Source of the DNA: Glandiceps talaboti
Taxonomy: Eukaryota > Hemichordata > Enteropneusta > Spengelidae
Assembly: GCF_964340395.1 (NCBI RefSeq)
Contig: NC_135568.1
Coordinates: forward strand, 2,638,501 to 2,702,500
Length of the DNA stretch: 64,000 nt
Direction of reading: 5' to 3'
Positions 12,777-25,612 of the stretch are shown piece by piece. The notes beneath the pieces were generated by a model that saw only the letters and a program-made list of their open reading frames with translations, searched no databases and had not been told where the DNA came from. Each line of letters opens with the position of its first letter. Position 1 is the stretch's first letter. A program made the translations under genes and the position numbers.

Positions 12777-13290
12777 GGTTTTCATGTGATCAAGTGACAT
12801 GCTCGGAGCAATATTTATGTAAATTCGGCAAAACAATGCACAGGAATCTACAAGGTAATTAATTTAAATTAGCAAAATTACGTTACATGATTTAATTAGC
12901 ATCCAGGAATATCAAACCACACTTTCTCACACATTGGTTGAACTAACATGCCTGTAGAATCTTTAAATATTGAGACAAAATCACCCATAATAATCAAATT
13001 CTGACTAAGAATGACAGTTTTGCTAATTAATATGCATTACTTTGTACAATATCTACATCAACATCAGTTCTGATAACTATAACACCCATTAACACACCAC
13101 ATTTCATTACAATCAGATGAGTTAGTTTTAGAGTTATCGTGAAAACAGACTGAGAGATAGGCAGAAAGACAGACACAGACACATATAGACAGCCAGACAG
13201 ACAGACACACAGACACACACACAGACAGACAGACAGACAGACAGACAGGCAGGCATGATCACTGCATTACCTCTCCTTATGAGAGGTAAA
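12540..13290 (-). mobile_element. Dispersed repeat related to the 47.1-48.4 kb element
   Basis: Read on the minus strand, it begins at about 13,290 with TTTACCTCTCATAAGGAGAG. This is followed by a CTGT/GT microsatellite, then a block containing GATTGTAATGAAATGTGG and AT-rich sequence with TGCATATTAATTAG-type motifs. The same order (palindromic head, CTGT microsatellite, ATTGTAATGAAATTTGG) occurs in the insertion at 47,143-48,376. The far end is uncertain. Confidence 0.5.
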
Positions 13291-14318
13291 ATTGTGGCCA
13301 TTCGTTGAAACGAATAAAAGCTTCACATTACAGTCGTTTGAAAGAAAAATGCTTTGACAGAAACTAATAAACTCCATTTTTGAAAGCCACTCTGCATCAC
13401 CCAACAGTCTATCAGAAACTGTTTTGCCCTTGGAATACGTTCATTATGTGTTATCTTTGTATAAACGTGCTCCATGCATAATATCGATATAATGACAGGG
13501 CTTTCAAACATCAAAGTCTTGCCATGCCAATTACTTAGGGATGAATGTTTTAAAATTGAATTGGGGGGTCGACGTATCAAAGGGACATAGTCCAGAATTG
13601 TTTAGTTTACCTTGCTGATTTAGTTCCATACTAAATTTGGTGAATTTATATAGAAAAGTCGCGTCTAAAAGGTGGCGGCAAAAATTCACTTACGAAAAAT
13701 ATTGAAACATATAATCAGAGTGCCATTAGCTATTAGGACTTGGTATATTTTAAAGTATAGAACGATCTGTGAAGTTTTTCAACTGGAATTCAAACCCTAT
13801 TATAGTTTAGTTGATGTACAAAATGTAAGGTGAATGGATACCATATTAACAAAATTACCTAATTAAATGACGTTGACGTTACCAAAATAATAAGTGTAAA
13901 TGGTTCTAAAGGGTAGGAACATAAGTTTTATATAGGCCTAATAGCAGTACAGCTTTTATTTCATTGTCCTAGCTAGCAGGAACTGATTCAGCTACGTCAT
14001 TGAAATATACATTCATATTTGCCAATGGGTTTATCTGCCAACCTCTCTGAAAGCGATCAGAAGAATGCCTTGTTCAATCATTGAAGGCAACGAAAGCCTA
14101 TTTCGTGTACTTTTGCAAGCTACATTTATATCATTCGAGATATGGCTTTTATCCTTCGCATGTCTTCCTGAAATTAACTTTTCGTCTCTCTTTATGTTCA
14201 CTCTCTCTTTAAACTCTCTTTAAAGTCACATAGAGTAGATGTTCTATTTTTACCTCCAGTAAGCCTGCCTGCCTTCCTTTCATGGTTTCTTTTTGGCCGT
14301 CTTTACTACTGTCTGCCC

Positions 14319-14356
<38 letters not shown>

Positions 14357-14371
14357 GTGTGTGTGTGTGTG

Positions 14372-14428
<57 letters not shown>

Positions 14429-14480
14429 CAACGATATCTCAAAAACGACTTGCCTGATCGCAATGGGGTTTGGTAGACAC
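14319..14480. repeat. (GT)n/(TCTG)n array with dispersed-repeat flank
   Basis: GT repeats (about 14,319-14,373) change to TCTG repeats (to about 14,427). A block of the 'TCTCAAAAACGACTTGCCTG ... AATGGGGTTTGG' type follows, resembling the post-microsatellite module of the elements at 13.2 kb and 47.2 kb. Confidence 0.7.
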
Positions 14481-16911
14481 ATTTGTACAATGATTAGACA
14501 TTCAGTTTATGTATGGCCTAGCCTTTATATACATTTAGGTCCAACCGTATTTTGATAAACTTTTTGAAAATCTTTGACTTACATTTACGATCAAATGTGA
14601 TTGATATAGATGTATCCCTTCTGCTAGTACATTAATTTTTCTTGACAAGTAGACACTTCTTCCCTACTATTCCTATTCAGCAAAGGAAAATATGATTAAC
14701 CTATGGGGCATTGTCACTGTGAGTCGACACATTCATTCCGGCTAAATGAAGAAACATATTGGAGTGCAATATAATTATACCTGTGCAAACATAACTTATT
14801 AAAATTGCACATAAGAAATAACATTGCCATGACGGAAAGCGACAAGGGTATCTACAGTTTGCTCGAACGCACACAGCTTGGCTGGCACGTGGTAAACTAA
14901 GATTTATTGGATGTTTGTGTATGTGATGTAATGCGTATAGCTAAATCGATATCAGGGTTCTATATTAAATTGTATAAAACCTGAAATGGAAATTTACGAA
15001 AAAAATTACTCTCATGGTTGTCGGGATTATTTTTCTCTTTTGAAAAGCCCTGCAGTGGCAAAGATGCAATTTTCTGGATAAATAAAACCCTTATGGAGTT
15101 GAAGCAACATATGGAAAAGTAATCACACATTGTATTGTAGGCACTCTAATTTGTTTAATACAAGAAAATTACTGTTCTGAGACTACACCATTGTCGGCAA
15201 GGCTTTGGTCTTCATGTTATATACAAGTATCCTTACACTAGAAACGTCATCTCTACTATTCTACATTTATTGTATATAGAAATACAATATGGCTAAAATG
15301 AAAACTGTGTTTATCAATATTTTATACTATTAATATGGTCAATAGTAAATACCATGCGGTTTCAAATCTTTTCAATTTTGGAATTTTGATATTATTTTTT
15401 GCAAGCAAATGTTCTAGTCACTGTGCCCCAATGAAGTATGTTGATCTTTTGTTTTCATAAATTGCCCAGAACACATTATTCCTGACACGCATCTGTATTT
15501 GTGCAAAGGCTATGATTTACCATCAGCCTAGGGGGCCATGTAGAAATTGTAAACACTGTGAGTGCGTACTATTGAATCTGTCACGTAGAATCGTGCCCTA
15601 CCAGGTACCGATTTACTGGGCTGGAAAAAAATGAAATAGGGAATGCTTCACAACTTGCCCAAAGACAATATAGAATATATGCAGTGCTGCCCTTCTAACT
15701 GTTCGAACATGATGAGTAAAATAACTCCAATAAATAATCTTCCAACCTCATGAATCCCTAAATCATGATAAAAAATCACAACTGACATAGTTTTAAATTC
15801 TCGTATTTGATACCATGTTTACTATTATGTAACCATAGCAAAAGTCTTCAACCAATCCATACATTTAAAATACATGATCGTCTACAGGCACGCACGCCAA
15901 TAACACAAGCTATGTCTTTCATAAATATAAGTGCCTGTTTTCGTAGGGAAATGACAAGAGTAGGTTTTACACAGTATGCAGTTTTTTGAAGCATTTATCA
16001 CGAAAATAAAAACTGTATTATCAAATGGTGTATATCGGGAAGGCGTGTGGTTATTTGATAGAACTGGCCTAATGTATAAATCAATTCAATGGCATGATGC
16101 ATGAAATGCTGAGAGCAATTTGCACCGATATGAAAATACCTGTAGGGGTAGAAACAGTATTTTGAGCCATGCAGCGATATACTGCAAGGCCATATAGCTT
16201 TGCCTATATACGTCCAGTTTTCCGTATAAATTGAAAAAAAAAGGTAGGTGACACCCTGGCTAGATAGGTTTATTAAGTATGAATCTATCAGATGGAAAAG
16301 AAACATTGTTAATGTAATATTATAGTGCTAGTAAGTGAGGATTTACTGAAGTCCACGTGAGTCATGTCGTTTTGTTTGGAGTGAGATGGATCTACTACAT
16401 TGTACGTGATTTCATTTTGTCAGATAGTGGTAAGAGTGGGCTGAATGCAAATGAGGGGATAGCCAGTGTTGAGAACTAAATATCGAACAGGGCACATATT
16501 GGAATGACAAACACATATACGAGTAAAAGGTAACTGTACGTATGGTACCTTTTGGTTAATTGCAAATTGAACCCTTGTCTTGCGTTTGATTTAGTTATGT
16601 GTTTTGGTATATTAATTGTTTTGGATTTAATAGTGATAAAGACTTATAAGTCACCAAACATTATGCAAATTTGGAATATTATTTGTATCATTTTGAAGTT
16701 GTAAACATTGGAAACTTGGATAAATAGAGGCAAGTACACATCAGTAAAAGGCAATTTAGTTAAAAAGGAAAACGTATTCGAAATCTAAAGAAAGTGGAAA
16801 CAAATGAAGGACACCACGGGATAACCATGGGTTATATAATGAGTTTGTCATCCTGTCAAATAAGCTACAACGTCTATTTTAATGTGTAATATACGAGTAC
16901 AATTGAGCACA

Positions 16912-17087
16912 ACAAAACAACAACACAACACAACACAACACAACACAACACAATAAACACAATACATAACAACACAACACATTGCACCACAACACATCAC
17001 GATACAATCAATACAATGTATTTAATGTAATGTAATGTAATGTAATGTAATGTAATGTAATGTAATGTAATGTAATGTAATGTAATA
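16912..17087. repeat. Adjacent pentanucleotide arrays (AACAC)n and (TGTAA)n
   Basis: A degenerate ACAAC/AACAC array (16,912 to about 16,995) is followed by a clean TGTAA array of about 14 units (17,017-17,087). Confidence 0.9.
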
Positions 17088-18180
17088 CACTTTACAGCTA
17101 CATATGGAGAAATTACTGCATACTCTTTAAAGCATACAATATACAACATAAAGACACACAACTACACAATTGATTTTCTTGAATTTACTAGTTACATGCA
17201 ATATGTGTACAGTCGAAGCAATAAAGCAGAACGGTATTTATGGAAAATGATTGAAGTTATTACAATTCAAAACGTCAGGCGTATAAATCGATGCGATATA
17301 CGAATGTGGAATAATGCATATGGTAACGTGATTGAAACTGGTATTAAGAACTTTGAACTATGCAATAGTGAGTAGTAAGAGAGTAAAATCTTCATCAATA
17401 TTTTGAGATTTACAGTTTGCATACTTATCTTCTTTTAATCTCATGTTCTGAATCGTATAATAGCGATAGAATTCATTTTAAATTACTTCATTTAAATAAA
17501 ACGCACAGATACGAATCATTCGATATTTATCGATGATCACATTTTATCAGAACACTATGGATTTCATCACGGAACACTAAGATGCATACACAAGTTATCT
17601 TCTTCCGTTTTTGTTTGATAACAGACATGTTTCGAACAAATCACTCATTTTTAGTTTCTAAACTGAATCTGACAAAAAATAATCAAAATGTGCTGGAGGT
17701 GTTGAGCAAGCCTGTTTCCCAATCAAAAGTGGAAGAAGAGAACTTGTAAAGGAATATAATATTATAAAATTACCAAAGAATGAAAATTTGATTATCACTC
17801 TTATTTCATTAAGTTTTTCAGTTTTAAAAGCTAACGAACAATACATTTTGTCACTTGTCTATAATGTAATTATACATTATCGATGTATTGAAGAATCACT
17901 GTGTCTAGTCAAATAGATAACGTCATATGTCATTTAATAAAAGACTGTGTATTCCACACCGAATAACCAGCCTAATCGAATCACGACTTCATACTGCATT
18001 TACTCTTTTGTTGTGTTGACTATTGGGGAACTAAATCATAACAATTGTGTCTCCAACAGACGCCACATAGTTGCGATAGAAAATGTTATTTCAATGACAA
18101 CCTTTGCAGTAGGAGTGTTGTGAAGTAACCTATGGAATGCATCTATTAATGTGAATTTTCCGCGTTTGTATTGTCACTTC

Positions 18181-18510
18181 ATGTCCTTTAACATTTATGC
18201 TTTCCTTGAAAACTGGAGATCATCTACAGAGTTTCTGTTCAAGTAATTAAATCTTTGACACATATGGAATTGAAATAGAGAGTTTGTTCAAATAAATGAA
18301 GATTCGAATACTAAGTGTATGTCCTTTAATGTTATGTCATTTACCTTGAAAACGAAAAAAGAAAGAATAAATAAAACCAAAACTAAAACAATAACCAGCA
18401 AATTTAAAAACACGAAAACACCCACTAAAGAAGATCGTCGACGGAGTTTCTGTTCAAGTATTTAAATGGTCAACAATTATAGAATTGAAATACAATGTCT
18501 GCCAAAAAAT
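18181..18510. repeat. Diverged direct duplication, about 140-bp unit
   Basis: Segments near 18,181-18,300 and 18,319-18,510 share ATGTCCTTTAA, CCTTGAAAAC, GAGTTTCTGTTCAAGTA and an ATTGAAATA-type motif in the same order. The second copy carries an A-rich insertion. Confidence 0.6.
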
Positions 18511-19604
18511 CAAGTCTAAATGTATCTTGACAATATAATTGTTGTTGGGTATTCATATTGATCTGGTAATAAACTACAACTTGTAGGCCTTATGCACTAC
18601 TAATATCTGTACTATTATAATAAGGCTTTCATAATGCAACATATGTTAATTCAAACGACCATATTGAAGGCAGAAAATACGATTTCTAGTAAATTACACA
18701 GCATTAGTGTGTGATTTGTTTGTCTGTAACATGGAGATTATAAGATTTGAATTCTGCCACTTCCAAATGTACTAAATCATTACTAAAAAAGAGAGGGGAA
18801 ATTCTGTTGCTTTTTACTACTACCAAACCTAAGTATCTATAGAATTTCAATTACGTAGCACAATGATTTGCACATCTCATGATGTTTTTTGTTACAATTT
18901 ACATAAAATAAAGAACAGAGTCTGATAACGCGCAAGCAGATAAAATGATACAATTGATCTCACTCTGAACACAAATCAATATCAATGTCGGATGAAATAA
19001 GGAAGATTCACACACAAAACTGTTTAATTGTGTTCATGTTTAGTGACATAAAGTGTAACTTTTCATGGGTGTGCACGCTATCAGTGTCTGTATTCTGTTT
19101 GTGCAATCTTTATCAAAAACTCCTGTGTGAGATTTAAAAACATGGTGGCGCCGAATTGAAACTCTGTAGTCTCTCTGGTTTGGTAGTAAGTCGCATTTCA
19201 ATTACTGAAAGATAAGATGCAATCATGTAGTTTTTGATCAGATTCAGGTAATCAGTTTAAGATAAATGGTTTATCCGTTTATCGATTTTTGATCTCAGCA
19301 GGTTAAAGTTCGATGACCTTCAAAGAGATTGCGATTGTTTTAAGGTAGAATCCGCCTCGGAACCATTTTCACCAGAAGTCTGGCAAAAATTTACCATATG
19401 AAAGCTTTACCTTTTTCTGTTTGAAATATCAAAAAGAAATGTTTGGGTTCACCATCTTGTTTTGAAGGAAATCATCAATCTATGCCATATAACACAGTAT
19501 TCGGTGGCCATATTGGATTCTAAAGTGGCTATCTATCTATCTATATAATACCAGCTAATCTCCTTACGGATATCACAGCTGGGGGAAGGGGTGCATACAA
19601 AAAC

Positions 19605-22600
19605 CTAGTAGTAGTGTTTATGTAGATTTGCCTTGAAAGTATCAGTGTCCTGACAGACTTTCATATCAGGGCTTAGTGAGTTCCAGTCCCTAATTGTTTT
19701 AGGAAAGAAACTGTGCTGATATGCTTGGTGTTTAAACCCAAGGTGCTTAAAACGGCCTCTTCTACCTGGTGCTAGAAGACTGGTGTCTCTAGTGATTGCT
19801 ATTTCCCCATTTACAATTTGGAATAGTAATATTAATCTAGCATTTTGTCGTCTATCTGCTAATGGTTCCCATTTCAAACTCTGTAGCATGTTTGTTACAC
19901 TGGATCTTCTAGAATAGTCTCGTTTAACAAAACGAGCACCTCGTCGCTGGATCTTTTCAATTCTTACAATGTCCTTTACTAAGTATGGATCCCAAATGGG
20001 GGCTGCATATTCTAAGCTAGAACGACACATCGATATGTATGCAGTTTCGCGTAACTTTGTTGGACAGTTGCGAAGGTTTCTCATGAGGAATCCAAGAGTA
20101 CGACTAGCTTTAGAACAAATATGTGTGATATGGGGTGAGAATGATAAATTGTCGCTGAAAAGTACACCTAAATAATTGATAGAGTTCACAGATTTCAATA
20201 GCGTATTGCACATAGTATAAAAACGAATGGCTTTGGCTCCATGGCGCTTTATGGACAACACATAGCATTTAGATGTATTAAATTTCATGTCCCATTTTTC
20301 AGCCCAATGTTCTAGAAGGTTCAGGTCATTTTGAATGATGATATGGTCTCTCTCAGATCTTATTGGTCGATATAACAGCGCATCATCTGCAAACAGGCGA
20401 AGTTGAGATTGAATGTTTTCGGTGATGTCGTTTACATAACAAAGGAAAAGTACAGGGCCCAGTACTGTGCCCTGAGGCACACCTGATAGAACTGGAGCAG
20501 GTTTTGATGAAATACCATCTACTACGATGTGTTGAGATCTACCCTCAAGAAAACTTTTGATCCAAGCTAGGGTACTCCCGTGTATACCATAAAAATGAAG
20601 TTTGGCCAGCAGCTTACGATGATTTACTACGTCAAATGCTTTGGAAAAATCCAATACATTTATGTCAACCTGTGTGTTATTATCATAGTGTTTAGCCAAG
20701 TCAGATACTGTAAGGAGTAGTTGAGTAGTACATGAGCGACGTCGGCGAAAGCCGTGTTGCAAGTCTGTTATTATTTGATGTTTTTCCAGGTGTTTCATTA
20801 AATTTGACACAATGATATGTTCCATTAATTTAGCACACACACATGTTAATGATATAGGTCTATAATTTGACGCCAGGTGTTTGTCATCCTTTTTGTATAT
20901 CGGTGATACATTTGCACTCTTCCAGTCATCTGGCAGCTGGCCATTTGACAAGGACTGGTTGAATAAACGAGTCATTGCTGGTGTAAGTTCTAAAGCAAGC
21001 TCCTTCAGGATATAGTTTGGGAGACCGTCTGGCCCAGATGCTTTTGATACATTTAGTGTAGATAGTAGTTTATACACACCACTTTCCGTAATTTGTATTT
21101 CATTTGCTATTGGATACGGACCTCCATACATTTCTGGGATGTCATCCTTACGATCTGTGGTAAAGACAGATGTGAACTGAGCATTTAAAATCTCAGCTTT
21201 ATCATGGCTTTCGCTGTATAGTGTTCCATTCACTTTTAGTGGTGCTACTCCACCAGAATCTTTACGTTGGGATTTGACATATCTCCAAAAGGGTTTTCTG
21301 TTTCCTTCCTTCAAGGCATTGTGGAGGGTTGTTTCGATGTACTGGGCATGAGCTCTTTTAAGATCATGATTTACCTTTTTTCTGAGAGCTTTAAAAGCGT
21401 TCCACTGTGAGGCATTCCCTGTTTTCCTTGCACTGTTGTAGAGACGTCGTTTGCGGCGTATCTGGTGTTTTAGGTCCCTATATATCCACGGTAAGGTTCG
21501 CCGTGATGATTTGATCTTTGATGGTACATATTTCTCCAACATGAGCATGATATGATCCCTTATATTCATCCAGTTTCCATTTACTGAACGACTTTGACAA
21601 GTGGAAAGAAAGTGTTTACAAAATGTTCTAGTAGCCTCTTTCGCACAACTCCAGTTTGCTTTGCTAAAACAGTAAGTCTTTCTTGGTGGTACAGGGTTGT
21701 ATTTTGGTCTGATATCAGAGTCAACAACGATAGCATCATGGTCACTTACTCCAGGTATGACAACTTGTGATTTCACTAACGATGGTTGTGTTGTAAGATG
21801 TAAATCCAAGTTTTGTTTTTCTCTGGTAGCTTCATGTTGAGTGTTCGTTAGGGAATGGTCATGGATAAGATCAAGCAATGCGGAATGAGCTTTTGCTTCT
21901 CGTGGGTTTTGCATTACTGAAGTTGTTTCCCAGTCTATAAAACTACAATTCATATCACCAGCTATTATGATATGTTTGGTACCTCTTTTATTAATATCAG
22001 ATGTAATTTTACTTAAGTTCTCAAAGGGTTTTGGACCGGCGCCTGGTGGACGGTAGAATGAACATATATGCAATGAGGGTTTTTTAGGGACCGACACTTC
22101 AGCCCATATCGATTCACAGTCTGTGTCCGAGTCCTCAACTTGTGATACTACAAAGCCATCTCTAAATGCAAGGAAGACTCCACCTCCCCAGTCTGTACGG
22201 TCCTTTCGCAGGACTGTTGATGAGTACCCGGGTGGAAACACTTCAGCATTACCTACTTTACTGGAGAGTTTTGACTCACAACCTATTATCACGTCTGGTT
22301 TGACATAGTCAACCAGGTTTTGTAGCAGTGGTGATTTACTACGGAGACCATTTACATTGAGGATCAGAGAACGCCAATTGTTCCCTTTAGATGGCAATGC
22401 AGGGTCTGAATAACTTGAGGTTGTTGTGGAGAAAGTTCGTTTACTTCTACTTGTACTTCTACCTCTACCTCTACCTGAATAACTTGAGGTTGTTGTGGAG
22501 AAAGTTCGTTTACTTCTGCTTGTACATCTCTCTTTGTTATGTAGATTGGGCACAGGACTACTGGCACAGACTGGGTTAAAGACTGAGCCTGGTGAACTAA

Positions 22601-23048
22601 GATGTGATGTCGCCAGGTTCTCTGCTTGAGATGCATTCAGTACAGAGTAAATGTTAGATGTCTCGAGATCATAAGAGTGGAATAGGTCATGGCTATAATT
22701 ATAAGTGTCACAATGATTACATATCCATACACATCTAGGGCCTTCTGTTTCATGTTGTTGAAAGTCTTCACTACACAGTTCAAGGCAACTCTTGTGGAAC
22801 CAAACTGAGCATTGGTCACAGGTTAATGCTTGGGTAGACCAATCAACTTTGCCCTCACAAAATCCACACAGATAAGCTGTCGATGGACCAGGATTTGAGT
22901 GAATGTCTCCAGACAGAGCAAGTATTAAAATGGCCAGGGTTTGATTAACCCGGTGCCCTGATTTCCCGAAAGATGTTATGTGTACACATTTCTTTAAGTT
23001 TAGTAGTAAGCCAATGGACGGATTATGTTCAGTGGCATAATCATGATA
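19605..23048 (-). CDS. LINE polyprotein: 2A-like peptide, PHD finger, APE endonuclease, reverse transcriptase
   Basis: The open frame has 1,147 codons plus stop. Numbering from 23,048, residues 47-55 read GDIHSNPGP after a hydrophobic stretch (LAILILAL). This is a 2A-type ribosome-skipping motif with His in place of the usual Glu. Residues 61-113 form a PHD finger (CGFC, CDQCSVWFHKSC, WICNHC). A 23-residue tandem duplication (RSKRTFSTTTSSYS twice) follows at about 169-215. Residues 226-455 are an APE-type endonuclease (LNVNGLRSK, DWGGGVFLAF, GDMNCSF, SDHDA). Residues about 665-945 are the reverse transcriptase (NYRPISLT, QHGFRRRRSC, SGVPQGTVLGP, FADD at 886-889). The frame has no ATG before the endonuclease region. 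A GTG codon at 22,553 is an internal codon, not a convincing start. Confidence 0.88.
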   Translation of the reverse strand, partial: YHDYATEHNPSIGLLLNLKKCVHITSFGKSGHRVNQTLAILILALSGDIHSNPGPSTAYLCGFCEGKVDWSTQALTCDQCSVWFHKSCLELCSEDFQQHETEGPRCVWICNHCDTYNYSHDLFHSYDLETSNIYSVLNASQAENLATSHLSSPGSVFNPVCASSPVPNLHNKERCTSRSKRTFSTTTSSYSGRGRGRSTSRSKRTFSTTTSSYSDPALPSKGNNWRSLILNVNGLRSKSPLLQNLVDYVKPDVIIGCESKLSSKVGNAEVFPPGYSSTVLRKDRTDWGGGVFLAFRDGFVVSQVEDSDTDCESIWAEVSVPKKPSLHICSFYRPPGAGPKPFENLSKITSDINKRGTKHIIIAGDMNCSFIDWETTSVMQNPREAKAHSALLDLIHDHSLTNTQHEATREKQNLDLHLTTQPSLVKSQVVIPGVSDHDAIVVDSDIRPKYNPVPPRKTYCFSKANWSCAKEATRTFCKHFLSTCQSRSVNGNWMNIRDHIMLMLEKYVPSKIKSSRRTLPWIYRDLKHQIRRKRRLYNSARKTGNASQWNAFKALRKKVNHDLKRAHAQYIETTLHNALKEGNRKPFWRYVKSQRKDSGGVAPLKVNGTLYSESHDKAEILNAQFTSVFTTDRKDDIPEMYGGPYPIANEIQITESGVYKLLSTLNVSKASGPDGLPNYILKELALELTPAMTRLFNQSLSNGQLPDDWKSANVSPIYKKDDKHLASNYRPISLTCVCAKLMEHIIVSNLMKHLEKHQIITDLQHGFRRRRSCTTQLLLTVSDLAKHYDNNTQVDINVLDFSKAFDVVNHRKLLAKLHFYGIHGSTLAWIKSFLEGRSQHIVVDGISSKPAPVLSGVPQGTVLGPVLFLCYVNDITENIQSQLRLFADDALLYRPIRSERDHIIIQNDLNLLEHWAEKWDMKFNTSKCYVLSIKRHGAKAIRFYTMCNTLLKSVNSINYLGVLFSDNLSFSPHITHICSKASRTLGFLMRNLRNCPTKLRETAYISMCRSSLEYAAPIWDPYLVKDIVRIEKIQRRGARFVKRDYSRRSSVTNMLQSLKWEPLADRRQNARLILLFQIVNGEIAITRDTSLLAPGRRGRFKHLGFKHQAYQHSFFPKTIRDWNSLSPDMKVCQDTDTFKANLHKHYY
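22407..22525 (-). repeat. 69-bp in-frame tandem duplication inside the LINE
   Basis: TGAATAACTTGAGGTTGTTG at 22,407 recurs at 22,476, a period of 69 bp (23 codons). The frame is preserved and SKRTFSTTTSSYS is duplicated in the linker between the PHD finger and the endonuclease. Confidence 0.85.
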
Positions 23049-25453
23049 TTATTTTGACCTGTATTACACATTTTGTGCGGTGACCCGTGATATTTTAAAA
23101 TGTTAACTGAAAATGGGGTTGAGATTTCTTGAACAAATAACAGTAAAAGTTTACGATTTATATTTCGGAGAATTTACAGAAAAAAACATTCCCCGTCTGT
23201 GGTTAAAGGCTACTAAGACCATATGTCAAAACTGTATTTTGTTGACAATATGATATATATTGGTATGTGAACATACGTTCGACAAAAGAAAGCAATTATA
23301 AAATTGTGGTCGTTAGATCCGGAGCATGTGGTCTGTTTAAATACGTACAGCACAGATCAAAAACAAGTGAATGAGTAAAGGGGGATCAAGTAGATACACA
23401 AGCCTCCACGAGACAAAGACAGTTCAAAGGTCATAGATCAAAGTTCGTCTCAAGGTGAAAAAATCACGGCTGAAAGGGAGATTTATCATCGTAGCAGATG
23501 GCGATATTGACATTAATGGGTGGCAATCATAAAACACAAAGACATAACAAGTGGTAGCATTTTATTTTTTTGGAATGGGTAGGTGTTTAAGAGTTTCACA
23601 ATTTCAAAGTTTGTTATGGCGGAATTGTAAGCTTTAGAAATATATTTAATCGTATACGATGATATAAAATATTTAGTAGGGTATAATATACATGTAGCAG
23701 GTCTGTGGCATCATGTGATAATGGTCGTTAATAGTAAAAACGATTAAATATAAAATACGATTTATAACTTATAGTGATAAAATTACCTTTTCGAAATCTA
23801 GTTTTGGAAGGATTAGAACTAACCGAGGTTAGAATAATATTGTGACAACATCTCAGTCATGCACTGAATTATTAACATAGGCATGCCAATTGTATTGGCA
23901 GTGTTTAGGCAAACCGTATGTATCCAATGACTCTATCCATTTCTGCTAGCAAGTAAGAGTGATGTGTTGAAACCCCAACAGCTTGCTATATTTACTTAAC
24001 GTACACTATAATGGCTCCATTCATCACATCAATTAGAATGACATTTCCTGCTTATAGTACACTGATTTTCCTTCCGATCTTAAGATTATACATGTAATAC
24101 ATGACATTACTGGTGATCACGTTTTATTTCTTTTCCAATAATTAAATCAAAATGCTCTCTGCATGTGACTGTAGATGTTTACATTTACACTGAGTTCGAC
24201 AGCGTATTACAGCACTATCATAGCAATGGACGTTTAGCTATAACCTGTTTTATATATGACGAAGAGGAGAGTGGCACATGATCAGACGCGAACACTTGTT
24301 TTATTTTGTTCTCCGATATACATTAACGTGTGTCACAAAAGCCTGCTAATATATTCGGTAAAAGTTGTTAGGCTATTGGACTGTTTCTTTCGACTTACGA
24401 TCTTTATCATTAAAAATCTATATTGTACTATTCAATAGTCTCAGACGACCACAGAAATGTTCTGTCATTTTCTGCATATGTAGTTCGTCTCATTGTGTAA
24501 TGCTTTTTGTATCTCTGTAAGTCTATGGTAACATGACATTCATTTCTATTTGCCTGTTGGGTGTCAGTGCTGAAGTTACCTGGACAACATACATACATAG
24601 GTGCATGCATTTCTTTCTTTCGGATTAGTTGCCGCTGGAAAAACACGTGTACACGTAAACGATATGCATCTAAATACGTGACACATCATATATAAATACA
24701 CTACTAACATGAAATACTACAGATATGTTAAATAAGGGACAGTACTGTTATCTAAAGGACACAAAGCTGTGTGTGTGTGTATGTGTATTTGTGTGCGTGT
24801 GTTTTAATGTGCGCATACGATATTCTGTAATGCAAAATATATGATAGAAGATTACATATGAATAGGTTCTCTTTAAAACTTGAATACATTTAGAATGCAT
24901 TTTGTACTTTTTTCTAATTAAATTTTACCCACTTAGTAATCTTAGCCTTGTATAGACACAATTATCTGGTTTAAGACGACCAATTCCTATGTTTATTTGA
25001 ATCCCAGAAACTCAAGTTTAGTCATGTTGCGGAGACAATCCAACCAGTGTGTGTAGACCCCCAGGCCTGAATTAGAATTCCAACAACACAAAGACCCCTG
25101 TCAATATCAAACTAAGCAGCGACGTTTTGCTGTCTCTGAATGATTGAAAGTCAGTAATGAAGCCTAGAAAAACTCGTTAAATCACCCTGCTTTAGTGTAT
25201 GTTGATATTATCAAGTATCAACATCACAAATGAGTAACAGTTGACCGAATTTACCCTACAGAAAATCTATTAACCTCTATATCTCCGGGGACGTCGGGAT
25301 TTCTCTTTTATTGTAAATGGGAAAGGTAGGAAAACGATGCAACTACTTGACTCGTAGCAGTTGTGTTCTTGATACTTATTGAAAATCGTCGAATTGTCCC
25401 ATATTCGGCTGTAGTATCCGTGTACCTAATACTTCATGTGCTAAACTGCTAGA

Positions 25454-25455
<2 letters not shown>

Positions 25456-25484
<29 letters not shown>

Positions 25485-25512
25485 TGTATGTATGTATGTA
25501 TGTGTGTGTGTG

Positions 25513-25544
<32 letters not shown>

Positions 25545-25612
25545 TGCGTGCGTATGTATGTATGTATGTATGTATGTATGTATGTATGTATGTATGTATG
25601 TATATACGTGCG
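25456..25612. repeat. Compound microsatellite (TATG)n(TG)n(CGTG)n(TATG)n
   Basis: Blocks of TATG, TG, CGTG and TATG follow one another. The same style of compound array occurs at 34,609-34,803 inside the duplicated gene. Confidence 0.95.

Larger units (their letters stand above)
12198..19530. other. 7.3 kb without a recognised gene
   Basis: AT-rich sequence with dispersed repeat pieces (12,540-13,290 and about 14,300-14,480), pentanucleotide arrays at 16,912-17,087 and a diverged direct duplication at 18,181-18,510. Short ORFs do not resemble known families and have no supporting splice sites. Confidence 0.5.
19532..23060 (-). mobile_element. CR1/L2-like non-LTR retrotransposon (LINE)
   Basis: A nearly complete LINE on the minus strand. 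Its 3' end is a short TAGA-type microsatellite at about 19,532-19,547, a tail style seen in CR1/L2-group elements instead of poly(A). The coding frame is uninterrupted for 3.44 kb. The 5' end is unclear: the open frame has no ATG upstream of the 2A-like motif, and an in-frame TAA lies at 23,049-23,051, so the copy is probably 5'-truncated there. The intact frame suggests a young copy. Confidence 0.88.
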
